This document shows, piece by piece, positions 11,107 to 23,439 of a DNA stretch of 64,000 bases (positions are counted from its first letter, which is position 1; every line of letters begins with the position of its first letter). The stretch lies in the NCBI GenBank assembly GCA_936440205.1, contig OW387150.1, positions 19,752,152 through 19,816,151 of the forward strand, given 5' to 3'. The position numbers and the translations under genes were made by a program. The DNA is from Lepidonotus clava. Its lineage: Eukaryota > Annelida > Polychaeta > Phyllodocida > Polynoidae. The notes beneath the pieces were generated by a model. The model did no database searches, was not told the DNA's origin, and saw only the letters and a program-made list of their open reading frames with translations.

Positions 11107-12290
11107 AGGGGGGAGGCAGTTCCCATAGGTCATCAGGAAGGCAAATAGAGGACTAAGGTAGTTTCTCTATTTTCAATTCCAAAATAAAGCAGCTGCGGTA
11201 TGAGAACTTTATTGCCACATAATGTTCAAGGAAATCTGTGCCCAATCTTTGGCAGTTGGGAGTACCCTGCCTTTTGTACTAACCAATTGGAAAAACAAAC
11301 TATTTGTGATCATTATCATAATGATCCATCTTCCCTGACTATATTTCCAATTATATAATCTGCTAAACTATGGGGAGTCTGAGGGCATTGTGGGGACGTA
11401 ATTATAAGTCATCGACAGCTTGATTAATCAGATACTGTTAGGTTTGAGACCAAACAATATTGCATGAGTATTCCTGGTTCATAAGTGGGTTTTTAGGTCA
11501 ATGTTTTTTCAGGATAAACCATAGTGTTTTTATTTTATCAAAACACGATCCCTTCATTATCGATTACCGGAATAGACATTGTATACATGTGCTTTGAATG
11601 AGAAATAGTCCCCTACTGAATCAGAAATCTTTATCAAGAAGAAATTAGATTTTTATTTTGTTCTTTCCATTTTTCTTTCCCCTTCTGTTTGCCTTAAGCT
11701 TGGCCTATTTGGCCTCGGCCTGCACCTAAAACAAGGTGTGCTATTGATAGAACCAAGAGCTGCAGTTGACATGCGGCTGGTAAGGTTGACGTGGATATCG
11801 CACAGTATCAGACCACCAGGGCTATAATAAGAACTACACTGTTTCTGAGATAGTCGCCAGTACATGACACCTGTTGAGGAAAAAGTGCAAACAACCGTTA
11901 TAATCTAAAGGTGGGAGGCTAAGGTACGGCTTTTGCATACAGTTATATTTGTGTTAGATTTCTCTATTTCTAGAGCAACATAAATAGTTTGGTTCAATAT
12001 GTCGCATACATTCATGGTACTAGTGCCTCGTCTTGGCAGTCTACAACAGGAATTTGTATTTTAGTTACTTAGAGTTTCACATAGAGAACTTGCTGGAAAC
12101 AATAAGTATTCGATGCTGACTGTACGAAATTACAATTTGGATGTTGGGACAATGTAGAAACAAATCAGTGTTTCGGATTCGCTTTTTAATAATTGGTACT
12201 GCCAGGGATCTATCAAGTGATCACTGAAATATTTGGGGTCGAGATGCTGGCCCTAAAGTTATCATAAATTCAACCATACATACAAACCCA

Positions 12291-12479
12291 CGGGGGCGGA
12301 TGCGAGGGGGGGGGGGGGCTGTCCTGGGGGTCCTGACCACCCCATCCCCTTTTTGGTGGACCACTAAACTACAAAAAGAGGGTGAAATGCTGCCCGTGTA
12401 TGTGCAAATGCACGCGATTTCAGTACTTACCTTTTATGCTGACCCCAACCCCCTTTCGAAAATTCTGTATCCACCCCTG
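12291..12479. mobile_element. Short hAT-like MITE remnant
   Basis: The left end CGGGGGCGGATGC and the reverse complement of the right end CAGGGGTGGATACAGAATTT resemble hAT-type inverted ends. Length about 190 bp with a run of 12 G inside. No convincing 8-bp target duplication; classification is tentative. Confidence 0.35.
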
Positions 12480-12839
12480 CCCACAATAATATTTTGGAAC
12501 GAATAGCTTTCTTAGATAGCATTGTATAATCTGATCTGGGTCACACGTTCATAAGTCCTTTCCATTTCTTTGGTTTTCAAGCAGTCTATTTAATCTAAAT
12601 ATCTGAGTATTAAAACAATTTCCCAATACAACACAATGCCCGTAGCAAAATTATATCTCACTGAAGTAGAAATTTGAGGTAATACGGTTAAGACCCAAAA
12701 TAAGTGAGGTGAATTGAACTTTTATTGTCCATTAATTTCTTATTTTACAGGTTGAACAAAACTCTTTCCGTTGGGTTATGTTACCTAAATCTCCCCGTGA
12801 AAGAGAACCTATGTGCCTTTAACAAGAAAGCCTAGGGGG

Positions 12840-13330
12840 ATTCGAGCAAAACGTGTCTAGAATCGCTTTGTTCTCCTATATCAGTACCCACTTCTCAACC
12901 ACCTCCCTCTGGAGGCTTCCCCCATTCTTTCCTCCAGTTTACAGCAGTAAAAGTGTTTCTAGGCGCTCCCCAACCCCCTGGAGGTCAGTGGTAAGAAGGG
13001 GTGCCAGGCATCTACTAGTGGTCGTCTCCAGGCTGATCATTGGAACTCTCCACTCAGAGAGGGAATAAAGAATCGTGTCAGACCACTCTCCAGTGAAGGA
13101 GGGCGGGAGAAAGCAATACAATTATATACGATGGGCGGCCAATGTCCACTCCAGAAAGCGATCCTGGCGGTGCCGGAGTGCAAATGGAATCTCCATACGA
13201 TTAGAGGTCATTAGAGGTCATTTGGGGTCATTAAGGTCATTAGGGCGACCTTGGCCACCCTGGAGCACTTAACCCTGGCTGTGGGTAGTGGGGGTTGACA
13301 GCTCGCCTCTCCCAGGCCCTGGAGTGACAG
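12840..13330. promoter_or_regulatory. GC-rich intronic island with nuclear-receptor array
   Basis: CpG-containing block unlike its AT-rich flanks. It holds a direct-repeat array of AGGTCA half sites (13205-13239, listed separately) and a GAGCTGCTCCGAGCAG near 13351 at its edge. A polypyrimidine acceptor near 12937 and a GTAAGA donor near 12991 bound a frame-incompatible segment, so no exon is called. Confidence 0.4.
13205..13239 (+). promoter_or_regulatory. DR4-DR4-DR3 nuclear-receptor half-site array
   Basis: Four half sites in one orientation: AGGTCA 13205-13210, AGGTCA 13215-13220, GGGTCA 13225-13230, AGGTCA 13234-13239, giving spacers of 4, 4 and 3. DR4 is the classical spacing for thyroid-receptor or LXR-type heterodimers with RXR, DR3 for VDR-type. 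The sites are seen directly; the binding protein is inferred. Confidence 0.5.
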
Positions 13331-14179
13331 GCCTCCCACACACATTAGGTGGGGAGCTGCTCCGAGCAGTTGATAAGACCACACCAACCTACTGAGTAGC
13401 CCTTAAGGCCTGTTTATACCACTTTGTCTTAAAAGCTGTCACCATGACAACTTTGGACTGAATTATATAGTATCGGGAAAGTCAACATTCATGCTGCTGT
13501 AATCCACGTAATATGTAAAGGGTAATTTAAATATATAGTCGATTATCTTTTCAAGTTATGATTGGAGGGCTATTACATCATAGGGTGCTAGTCTCGCTAC
13601 TCTCTGAAGGGGAGTACCAACATCAATAGCAATGATCTGAGCTGCAGTTTATACACTTCAAATTCTGACTCTTTATTTACCCTCTGAGCCCTTTACCATT
13701 CATCCAAGCAGTCAGTAAAGAACAAATGAAGGACCTAAACATGAACCAAACCCAATATGGAAAGCCTATACTATTATATGCATTGAATGTACCACACTCC
13801 TACAAACGTGACGTATATAAATGGGGGCATGATCTTGATAAAGGGGACTAGATATCGGTAGCTGGTCAATTCAAAGTTATTAGAAATAGTTTCTCTTTGG
13901 TGACCATATTTGAAATAGAATCTGATGTCAAACCTATATGTAAAGTGGGAGGTGGGTTAGTTGTCTTTTCCTTGGTCAATCCCTAGGGTGAGGATACAAG
14001 CTGGGATCTCATTGGTTGAGAGCCATGGAGGTGGTTGTACGTATTCAAAAAAGAGTACTTGAAATCAGAGTTGACTTAGGAATTATTTTAAAAAATAGTA
14101 AAATCAAAATTATTTATCAAATTTAGGGAATCATAACCATAATATTGATAATCAAAAGGGTTGTTAACATTAGTTCTAG

Positions 14180-14390
14180 GTGTGAAATCTCTCCAATTGG
14201 CCGCTTAAGAACAGTCTTAGAGCCCTGTTGGCTAGGACTGGGACTACCGCCCCTAAAAGGGCCGGCTGACCAATACTCTCTCCCAATGTAATGAACGTAC
14301 CGGGGACAGGATTGAGCTTTTCATTAGTGCTGACCCCTGACCCAATTCTGCGTTTATTGACTCAGTCCGTGTTCCATGGCTCCACTAAAA
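14180..14390. promoter_or_regulatory. Possible conserved non-coding element
   Basis: A compact, non-repetitive block of intermediate GC with TGACTCAG (AP-1-like), CCAAT/ATTGG and TCATTAGTGCTGACC motifs. It resembles the other islands in texture. Nothing coding is seen. Confidence 0.25.
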
Positions 14391-16399
14391 TGGATGTAGG
14401 CCTATGGGAACCAAAATTGACAGCCAAACATTGGCACTAAATATGAGAGATTTGTTGGTGTGTTATGTAGTATAAAGGTAATGGAGGAATTCTATTTGTG
14501 GTGTTAAGTAGACAGTTGCAAGTAAATCTCTATTAAATTCTTGTAGTTAGTCAGGGTACCTTGTCTTCAGATTTAAAACATAGAGTATGAAGACATTCAA
14601 ACCAGTCTAACCCGACGAAACAGTCTTAAAGCCTTATGGCCTTAAAGGACCTACAAGAGGGATGGTCGTCGGTGCTTTCTATCAAACTAAAAGAATTAAA
14701 AACGTGTTTCAGAGTTCAATATTTGAAAAAGTTTTACCAATGTTTATGTTGAATGGATAACTCTGGTATAGATATTGAAAGCTGAAGATTGTTGTCTGTC
14801 TACACAAGGTGGCGTGATCCATAAAATGGTCTATGGCATTCAGAACGAGGTCCCGGAGCCTCGCCTTCGTTAATGGAGGACCATAACCTTTTGAAATTGA
14901 TATGAAATGTAAAAACAATGTGTGAATTAGTAATAGATTAATGCATCATTTGTTTTATTTGGGTTTTCTACAATATGGATAGAGTAACAGATTAAAATGA
15001 ACAGTTTGGTTTAAATGAAGCCAAGCGATAACAAAAATACCAAATACACTTGTAGATCTCAGTTTTTTAGTCCTGTAGACTTGCACCGCTGATAAATGAA
15101 ATAAACATGCATGGTGATACTTTTCGGCAATCTTTATTCAGATATTAGAAATTCATGTTTCTTTTGCTAACTTTTTTCTGCATCTGGAGCGTGGAAACTG
15201 CAGGACTTCCCTATATCCCGATTCAGAGATTTCTATGACTCTTATACGCTAGTGTTCTTTCTAATGAATATTTCCATTGGGCAATCACATCGTTCATGCG
15301 TCTATGTTATCGTTACAGTTCTGCTCTAGTATTTTGAATGATTTAATATGGGATATTTGCAAGCCATAATTTTATGAGGTCTCTGTTATACAACTTGAAT
15401 TAGGAATTACAATTTTAATTGAAGATCTGAGACAAAACTGCACGTCTCGTTTGTTAATGCAATTGGATGAAACGGGTTGTATGAATATATAAAATGAGAT
15501 TTTATCTTTCTTACTGATGCTACTGGCTGGAGTGCGTCAGCGTATTGTTAGCGTGTATTCCAATTTCTATCAGAGACTACATCTTGATGCTAAGTGATAT
15601 CCACTTGATTTGTCGTGAGAGTATTCCCAGAGAGGTGATCAAAGTTATTGCCAGAATTCCTAAACTGAGAACATGAACTCTTGCTATGTCAGCATTTACT
15701 ATGATCAAATTTATCAAAGGAATTAAATTGAACGTTCTTACTTCCTCAGAGTTAGTGCTGTAGGTCTTGAAATGGTGCACTTTGGGGCACAATTTATCAG
15801 ATTCTGATTAGAAACATTTTACTCAAGGATAAGACCGTTTGATTTTATCAATCAATTCTATTACTTCCAGTGGCAAGAAATTAATAGAGAAGTTAATTAC
15901 AGTCGCCCTCTGCTTACTATTTCTCTTAGGGGAACGATTTTGATATATTAGACGTATCTATATACCTCATATAGCCTTTCCTGTGTTGCACGAAAGCCGG
16001 GAGTTGCCATTGCCCCATTGAAACGACAACTTAAACGTCGGTCTTTGTTTGCTCCCCTTAAACAGATGGAGAATCAAGTTGCAAACCATCCTCGGCATTT
16101 TTCATCAGCATTGAACCTGTTTTGTTGGACGAAGCGAGCAATCCAACGGTACATTAGGTTTCTTTTCGAGCCCTTTGTCTTTACCTTCTCGCCCGGTAAT
16201 TAATTCATTGAACCACTCGTGTTAAAACCAACCACTGCACGGCACGCCGACAAATCATGATTTATCGCCAATTTATTGAATTTCATGGATCATCGAGGGG
16301 GGTCTGGCGATCCCATAATCCCCTGGTAATGGGGTTAAATTACTTTGTTAAGAACGTAACGGATCGGCTGGGATTAACCGAAACAGATTAACATAAAAA

Positions 16400-17640
16400 G
16401 TACCACTAAAGAGGTCTCGATGCGAAGCGGACGCCATTTAACCCGACTGACATCAGACGCCCGCGCATGCGCAGTCCGCCAGGCGTCCAATTGCAGCAGC
16501 GGACAAAAATGGCAACGTTTTGTCAGAAATGGTAACATTTTGTGTCCGCAAAAAGGCAGTTCGCTTTCATTCCTGTATCTTATTCATTCTGCATCCATTA
16601 CCGTAAAGTGCTCATCATTTTCCCTGTGTTCTCAAGCAGAGAGCGTATTGCAACCCAATTAAAAGGCACTTTCAATCATGGAATTTATTTGAAAGCTATA
16701 TAGGGATAATGATTTACATGTTGGTTTTAAAATTTCGTCTTACCATCATCCGAAAGTTGAATCCATGTAGGTGAGGCTCAGTATTGCATTTAAAGCTATC
16801 ATTTAGAAAGTATGGGTATTTGCTCTTTGTGTCAAACTTTTTATTTGCTTCATGCCGTTCACAACAAGCCTAAACAACTTATCTATTTGCTTCATTCAAT
16901 CTAAATCAATCCGAACAATCCCCCACAGTCGGCCCCTCTAAATAATGAGGTCAAGGTCGGCTGGAATGGGGTCAGTTACCTTTCCCACAATTCCCCTTTC
17001 TGCCTCCTGCTGCGTTCGATGTTTTATGCATCCATATTTCTGAATTTTGATGCGGCCATATTCATGCAGCCATCGTTTTGGCGTGGAGCAGACGACAACC
17101 ATTAGGCCCAATTTATGGCCTTTTCGCGCCGTTTCCTCGACGGGACGCCGACCCGCCGAGTCGCCAGCACTGCGCCTGCGCGAGGCTAATGTTTCTGTCC
17201 CATAATGCCCGGCGATCACTGCCCCGCAGTCACACCGTATATCACGGGGTCAGGGAGCGCGCCACCGACTTTGCTGCCATCTGATTGGCTATAATTTTGA
17301 TCATGTGATCAGGTCGCAAGGTGGCACTATCCTTATTGGCAATAACTCCTATCTTCGGGCTTATAGAAGGAGCATGGGCAGAATTCAGTGGAGCGTAATT
17401 ACGGGGGGACAGAACTAAATAGACGTTTTCTCCGCTGATGATTGATACATTCTGATGAATTGATAAGCAGGCAGACAATAAGGGGGACCCCCTTGTGACC
17501 AACATGGCGGCGCATCTGCTGAACGATCATTAGAACTTTTAATTACAGACCCAACCTCTGACGTGGCATAAATTAGTGCCCCCTCTCGGATTAAATGAGA
17601 ATCAACCCGCCACCCGTCCGACCCTGGCCCAACCCGATGC
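16400..17640. promoter_or_regulatory. GC-rich island pair with NRF1 and YY1-like sites
   Basis: Two CpG-containing blocks (about 16410-16520 and 16930-17640). NRF1-like GCGCATGCGC at 16463-16472 and TGCGCCTGCGCG at 17171-17182; GCGGCCATATTC at 17052-17063; YY1-like AACATGGCGGCG at 17501-17512. Short frames here are not recognised. Such motif pairs typify CpG-island promoters, but no leader or exon with compatible phase was found, so enhancer or cryptic promoter. Confidence 0.4.
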
Positions 17641-18779
17641 ACCGATCATGGAATATGCAATGTCAAACCAAGGGCAATCAAGCTTTGGCTCATTGTCCCC
17701 AGCTACAAAACATGGAATATGAGAACATTTTAACCCTCTTTGTGTACTGAAACAGTCCCTCTATACAGTTGATACAGCGCTGGTTAGAGAACGGCGAAAA
17801 CTCTTTGGAAAGCCTCCACTAAGAACTATATTTGAGTACAATATTTGAGAATAGATAATATTCTTATTAGCATTGTCTTCCACACTTTGAGTTTGAGCGG
17901 GATTCTTGGGTATAGACATTGTGCAGTGAATGTTACTTGATCAGCTGTATTCGCAATCGTAATAGTGCCAGCCTGTACTAGTGATCAATAACTACACTTT
18001 ATTACAGGGTGCTAATGATTGGTATTATCAACTTACATGCATTTGACATCAAAACTGTCCTATAATTGGGGATTCATCATATGTCATTGATAAGGATGAG
18101 GTAGCCCTACCCCACTTTTGATTTTGTGACCTTTTCCCAAAAAATGCTATTCTGAGACCATGGAATTGGTGGATGCTGGTTCGATGTTTCTTACGGAAAT
18201 AGTTTCATGGAAATTCCTATTGAACAACCATGAGGGGTCGACGTGCTCTATGTTTGTTTAGAATCTGTAGTGCACGAAAAGCTGTTCCCTTTGTGTGTTC
18301 TAAATCATAAATCATTTATATGTGCACATTTATCACAAGCTGTAGGCATACGCATGAACACTAGATGAAGGAATCCAATATAGCATGCGTAATTCCAAAC
18401 AATAGCAAGAGTGAAAACTTAATATAAAACAGATGAATAATTAAAACAGGACATGGGTGTAAACAAAGGGGGAGAGGGAATGTTTAACAACATCATGTCA
18501 AAGATAGGAAGGATTCAAAATGAAATAATATGGTCGTGTATTTCCATGCATGTATCTGAAGACAATACAATGTCCCTATAACCGATATTAAAAAGTGGAC
18601 TTCAAAACTGAAGATTCACATGAAGATTATATTCATGTAAATTCGTATATAAACTTGCCCATTGCAACTGCACTATAAGACAGGCGAGTCTAAAAGCACC
18701 AAACCTATTTGAAAATTCAAATATCATTAGAATCGTTTGGTTAAAGAGCTAGGCAGAATCAATGTACGAAAATGTGGAA

Positions 18780-19000
18780 CAGTTCGGCAGGTGTCCTGCA
18801 CCCTGATTGGTTCTGGAAAAGAAGACCATCCCAGCAATTGAAAGTTGATTGCTGGTACCCAACATAGTATAGGCCCTACTGCTGCAGCCCGCCCGTTATC
18901 AGCGAAGATCCAATTGGTCCAGTTGCCCGGATCAATCTGGGGCTGTAAGGAGGCCGCTGATTGGTCGAGGCAATCAAGTAGGAGTTAGCACCTAAATCAA
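18780..19000. promoter_or_regulatory. Possible enhancer with CCAAT boxes
   Basis: Three ATTGG/CCAAT cores (about 18805, 18912, 18959), a CAGGTG E-box and GTTATCAGCG/GATCC motifs in a non-repetitive block. NF-Y-type sites are inferred from sequence only. Confidence 0.25.
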
Positions 19001-19112
19001 GGCGTAAAATGTAGATTGTTGTCGCAACTAATTGAAAACACCAACTATTCATTCAGGGGTGTTTCTATAGAGTTGTTGTGGATGTTTACTTTCGTGGAAA
19101 TATTTGCACAAA

Positions 19113-19254
19113 GGGGCCTTCCATTTAGTATGCATATCTAAAAATCTCAGACCCCCACCCTCCTAAGGAAAAATACGCATTTGATTTGTCCTCGAACGTA
19201 CGCACATTAAAAAAAGACTAAAAAAAGTATGGTAGTTATCTCCAATTTGGCTAA
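19113..19254. mobile_element. Degraded Harbinger-like MITE copy
   Basis: Starts with the same terminus as the neighbouring intact copy (GGGGCCTTCCATTTAGTATG). Its interior is an inverted version of that copy's interior (CAGACCCCCACC, AATACGCATTTGATTTG). Its far end is missing or diverged. Two opposed copies of one family sit side by side. Confidence 0.5.
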
Positions 19255-19415
19255 GGGGCCTTCCATTAAGTATGTACGCACCAAGGGGGGGTGGGGGGGT
19301 CTGAGATTTTACGAATTTTGCGTACGTTCCTATACAAATCCAATGCGTATTTTAATGGGGGGTGGGGGGGTCTAGAATTTGTAAAATTTTGTGTACGTAC
19401 TAAATGGAAGGCCCC
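19255..19415. mobile_element. Intact-looking Harbinger-like MITE (161 bp)
   Basis: Inverted ends GGGGCCTTCCATTAAGTATG and, from the other side, GGGGCCTTCCATTTAGTACG extend about 25 bp. They are flanked by TAA on both sides (19252-19254, 19416-19418), the 3-bp TWA duplication typical of PIF/Harbinger. The interior has two G-rich blocks and no reading frame. Confidence 0.65.
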
Positions 19416-20099
19416 TAACTGCAGTGTAGGGGATGCGGAGTTAAATCGTTATTGTTAATGGGTGAATATGATGCACGCAGTTTGATAACTCTGAAAGCCA
19501 AGGGAAACCTTGAAGATTCTTACCAATAAAACCTTTGAAAAAAACTGAAACGCTCTTCCCATCTACTAGAGGAAAGGATCTATTTTCTTCTATGATATTG
19601 TATTACTGAATTATTCTGTGAGGCAGATTTTGAACTAAGGCAGGTCTGACCTTATTCCTTGACAGTCATGTTAAATATTTGTAAGTCTGAAAGTAATTTT
19701 CATTTCACGTGTTCTGCACTTATAACATAGCAACGTTGTCTTGCTACATTATGCGGTATTTTTTATCCATATTGAAAACATACAAATTTGAAATCCGATA
19801 ATGATGTTCTGTAAGCTATACCATATAACAAAGATGGGGACATTTAAGCATATGCGGTTTTAAGATCAGAAACCCATATTTTTTCTTACATGAAAACCAG
19901 TTATGAATGAACAGAGAAACCGTGTACATCTAGAATAATGAAATATAACTTATTAAGTATGACGTAATCAGAATTGTAACGTCACTGGCCCTTTTTTGGT
20001 AATCCTTGTTGGGGAATCTGTATAAAGTAAACAGTAAACCTCAGCTGCAGTAAATCTGTGAAATGGTGCATGACTTTGGCAGGTGTAAAAACACGAGGA

Positions 20100-20600
20100 G
20101 GTTGTTGTGGGGTGGTGTAATAAGTCCTTAGAGCAGGCCTTAGCCACTTTACCGGCTGCCACTATCAACATGGCGGCGCCCATCTGTTAATGGTGGCATC
20201 AGCGGCCCTTTAATCCACTTAGCCTGATTAACACTGCCTAATCCCTAATCCCCGCCGCAGGTAACTGCTCCTTGTAACCCACACCCAACTCGGGGTGAGC
20301 CCTCTGTGTAGCCCGCGCCCAAAATGTCAAGCCGGGCATGCGCACAAGAGGAATGCTCTCTCAAGCTGCGATCAGCGGCCGAAGGTTAGGTTGCGCGCGC
20401 TTATGACATTGGGGGCCGAGCCTGGCCTGAGGCTGTTTGCTGCTATTGGTGGCTGGATTAATATGGACAAATCCTGCAGGCTTATCTAATCCTATCAAGA
20501 CGTATTAGGCCGCTGTAATGTTATTGGCCCATCCTTTGCCACATGCCGAGGTCATGTTTTGTGTTGGCGCTTCTGGCCGCCAGGGGTCTGTGATTGAGCG
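20100..20600. promoter_or_regulatory. GC-rich intronic island with YY1, NRF1 and homeodomain-like sites
   Basis: AACATGGCGGCGCC at 20167-20180 (YY1-like), GGGCATGCGCAC at 20334-20345 (NRF1-like), and TAATCC-type sites (TTTAATCC, CTAATCCCTAATCC) near 20210-20250 that fit Otx/bicoid-class homeodomains. No coding exon recognised. A good enhancer candidate. Confidence 0.4.
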
Positions 20601-21049
20601 AGTAAAGCTGGGTTTACACTTTGTGTCGTGAGAGGTGATGAGCTTGTATTGGTTTAAGCAACCAGTGTTAATGTGTTGGAGGGGGCTTGGGTGATAGTTT
20701 TCAAAGAATGCCTTTTCAGCTTGGTTTTGTCCTTGACTCGCCTTTTGGACATAATATGTTATTATTCGAGTTTATTTTGCAACATCAATCTTATTTACTG
20801 GTTACAGTTCCTGGGTGTATGCATACTTATGTCAGGTTTTTCGTCCTGACCCTTTAGTAATCTATAAGATTCTTACAATTTCAAATCATATCATCCATCT
20901 TTGGACTTCTTTCTGAAGCAGCAATCATCATGTCCATCCCCAGGACCGATTTTTCATCCCTGGTCCCATTTTGTAAAGGTCTACTTTCGATTAGGCCTAC
21001 GTGTTAAGAGTTGTGTTGATTTCCTTACAATGTTGATTAAGTTCGGTGC

Positions 21050-22000
21050 TGCATCATGTCCCAGCAAACAGGACACGTGTTTTACCTAGTTTAACACGTG
21101 TTTAATTTGTGTAATACTGGTGTTGTTGAAATCTGCAAGTAATGTTAGTACATAACAAAGTTTTACTGGTAGTTTATACATAGAAACTCACCTGTGTTAT
21201 TTTCTTTTAAAAATCCAATTTTATCTATATTCTCTGGTAAAATCCATTATTATACATTAAATTATATATCATCAAGGCTGTATTGACATTTTTACATTCT
21301 TGTGTCATTCTCGTGATATACTGGTGTAGTGATAATCCCCAAGTAAACATTGTGTATAACACTAGTTTTAACACATGTTATTCACATGTAATACTGATGT
21401 TGCATTAAACCCTGGGAATTCTCTGAGAAAAGCCTCAACTGGGAACACCAGTTTAAGGCATGTGTGAACTCAGTGTAAACACATATGAATTCCAGTAATA
21501 TTACATGAGTTTTACCTTAGTTATGACTGGCCAGTATACTTAAATAACATGAGAAGAACACTAGTTTCTACCAGCCTAAAACATGTAAAACTCAGTCCAA
21601 ACTGGTTGGTTGAATTTCCTCAAGATATGATGAAGCAAATATACTATATCAGATATAATACGAAATTATTATGCAGCATCTAATAAGAAATCTCTGAATT
21701 TTTACTAGATACTAAAGTGATATACAATTTATATGCGGCTGTTAAACCTCACTTGGTGTCTCAATCCTCAATAGCTCAGTGGTAGAGCATTGGGAACATC
21801 TGTGAGGGGTCTCAAGTTCGAGTCTCCCCTGTTTTCTTATCCTATAGGCTAGAAAACACGAGTTTTTCCTTGTCAAAACTCGTGTCAAAAACTCGTGTTA
21901 AAAACACGTTGTAAACACCAGAAATGTAGTCCACAGAATCCCGAGTAGTACACGTGTTTAAAACCCGAGTTTGGCTTCCTGGATCCCGTGCCTGCAGCGT
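21050..22000. repeat. Region rich in AACACGTG/CACGTGTT-like repeats
   Basis: Repeated variants of ACACGTGTTTAA, AACTCGTGTT and AACACCAG occur throughout, densest at 21070-21110 and 21855-21970, with the tRNA-like segment at 21764-21832 among them. It could be one or two decayed repeat elements; exact ends and a target duplication were not found. Confidence 0.4.
21764..21832 (+). repeat. tRNA-derived repeat (SINE head)
   Basis: A box TAGCTCAGTGGTAGAGC (21772-21788) is identical to that of the minus-strand copy at 96-167. The B box is GTTCGAGTC (about 21815-21823). A standard acceptor stem is lacking. Followed within 40 bases by AACTCGTGTT palindromic repeats, echoing the arrangement at 322-640. 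Confidence 0.5.
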
Positions 22001-22730
22001 TCATATCACGGGTGTTTGTTACCTGGGGTAGTTGCGACATGACTTTTACATGAGATTTACCTATTGTACTGTTCCATAGCAAAGTTGCAGTGTCAGCCTT
22101 TTGCAATATTCCGATTAATGGATACAACTAATACATACAAAACAGAATTGCAATGTTATATATATAATTTCCGTTACATTGCCTAATTATCCTTGTCATA
22201 CAACTGTGTATATTTTCAAGACGACCTTTAAGAGTGCTATTCTTGCGATGAATTTCTGTGGCATTCCATTTCAACTTTTAAATGTCTTTATGACGTACTG
22301 TTTTAGACTAAGTCCTAACCTGACCTATAGCACAATTATGTTTTAATGACATTTTGTTTAGATTCTTTCAGGATTTCACCTATTTAGTACATAACTATAA
22401 CAGTACACTCAGGGGTTTTCAACCTAGGGTTCACCTGGAACTATTAAAGTTGTTTGTTGGTGATGTCCAAAGAGCAGCACTCAACTTGAACTAAGGAAAA
22501 GACTCCTCCCCTTGGAGACTATACAATCACAGTCACTGCTAGGTCCAGCTATCAATTATTGCTGTTTCATCAAGTTATTTGTATTAAGTATAATTCTGTA
22601 TATTTGGAAAAAGTAAGCGTTTTTATGGCTATTGTGAATAAATTATTTGAGTTCGTTGGAACAACAAATGAGGTGTTACATGTAATTCCTTGATCGATAA
22701 TTATTATTTCGTTGTTTGCTTCTATTTCAG

Positions 22731-22793
22731 ATCTGAGTTCCTGCGCCAGTTATCCACGAACTGATTACAGCTTTCACGGAAGTCCGGCTGAAG
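22731..22793 (+). CDS. Pea3 (ETV1/4/5): PEA3-family ETS factor, 63-nt internal exon
   Basis: Symmetric phase 1-1 exon of 63 nt. The acceptor is TTCTATTTCAG and the donor GAAG/GTAAGT, both strong. Joined to the previous exon it reads (D)LSSCASYPRTDYSFHGSPAE(G). The pattern S-C-S-Y-R...F...S..EG aligns with the equivalent small ETV1 exon (PSCHSIYMRQEGFLAHPSRTEG), which is also phase 1-1. Because 63 is a multiple of 3, the exon could be skipped without changing frame. Function: part of the flexible region before the ETS domain. It has no motif of its own beyond Ser/Tyr/Pro richness. Confidence 0.85.
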
Positions 22794-23439
22794 GTAAGTC
22801 AAATTGGTAGTGTACTATTTCATATGTAATTGATAGTGATAATGTGAAAATGCTATGAATTGTGTTCGACTGGTCCCATAGTCCGAAGTCAGTCTCATCA
22901 AAGGCCTTGCCCATTTTAGACAAAGCTAATTTTGGTTGACTACAGCAGGACTGGACCTACGGCTTCATACACTAACTACATTGCAGAAGAAGACTTCCAG
23001 GACTTGACGGACCATTTACATTGAATTTTCTTTATAGACTTCTACAGTTACGCTAAAATCGCATTTTATTGGCAGGGATCGTAACCCCAAATTTATTTGA
23101 AATACAAATTTTTCTTACATATGAACCTGGAAAACCTCAAACTGCGAGATTGCTGCAAAGAGTCAAACGTGCTATCTAACTTGCATCAAAATATGTTCAT
23201 TTCTGTTCAACGTAAATTTGTGAATGGGTCGCTGGCGCAGTGGCCATTATTGTAAAAAAATAATAAAATAATGTCGCCATCAAATTCTCGCAATTTGGGT
23301 GGTTCAAAGGATTTTCCAGCACGTTCAAACTATCTCATTTTGTTTTACTCTTCATTAATTTCATATTTTTTGCGTAAAATGCAAGAAATGCACACGGCGT
23401 GAAAATTAATGCATTCTCGACCTAGTATGAATGGTCGGA

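Larger units (their letters stand above)
5679..22730 (+). other. Intron of the PEA3-like gene (~17 kb)
   Basis: Begins GTAGGT after the IKQEPRD exon and ends TTCTATTTCAG before the 63-nt exon. Phase 1. No other exon with family similarity was recognised inside. Stretches not listed separately (for example 7900-8180, 8520-9250, 9660-10660, 11110-12280, 14400-16390, 17650-18770, 19420-20090) show no recognisable gene. They hold AT-rich single-copy-looking DNA and a 21-base T run at about 8997-9017. Confidence 0.75.

Noticed and set aside
12938-12990. Exon candidate with strong polypyrimidine acceptor and GTAAGA donor
   Set aside because: 53 nt long, so it breaks the phase 1 frame between the flanking exons; alternative nearby AGs do not repair the phase.
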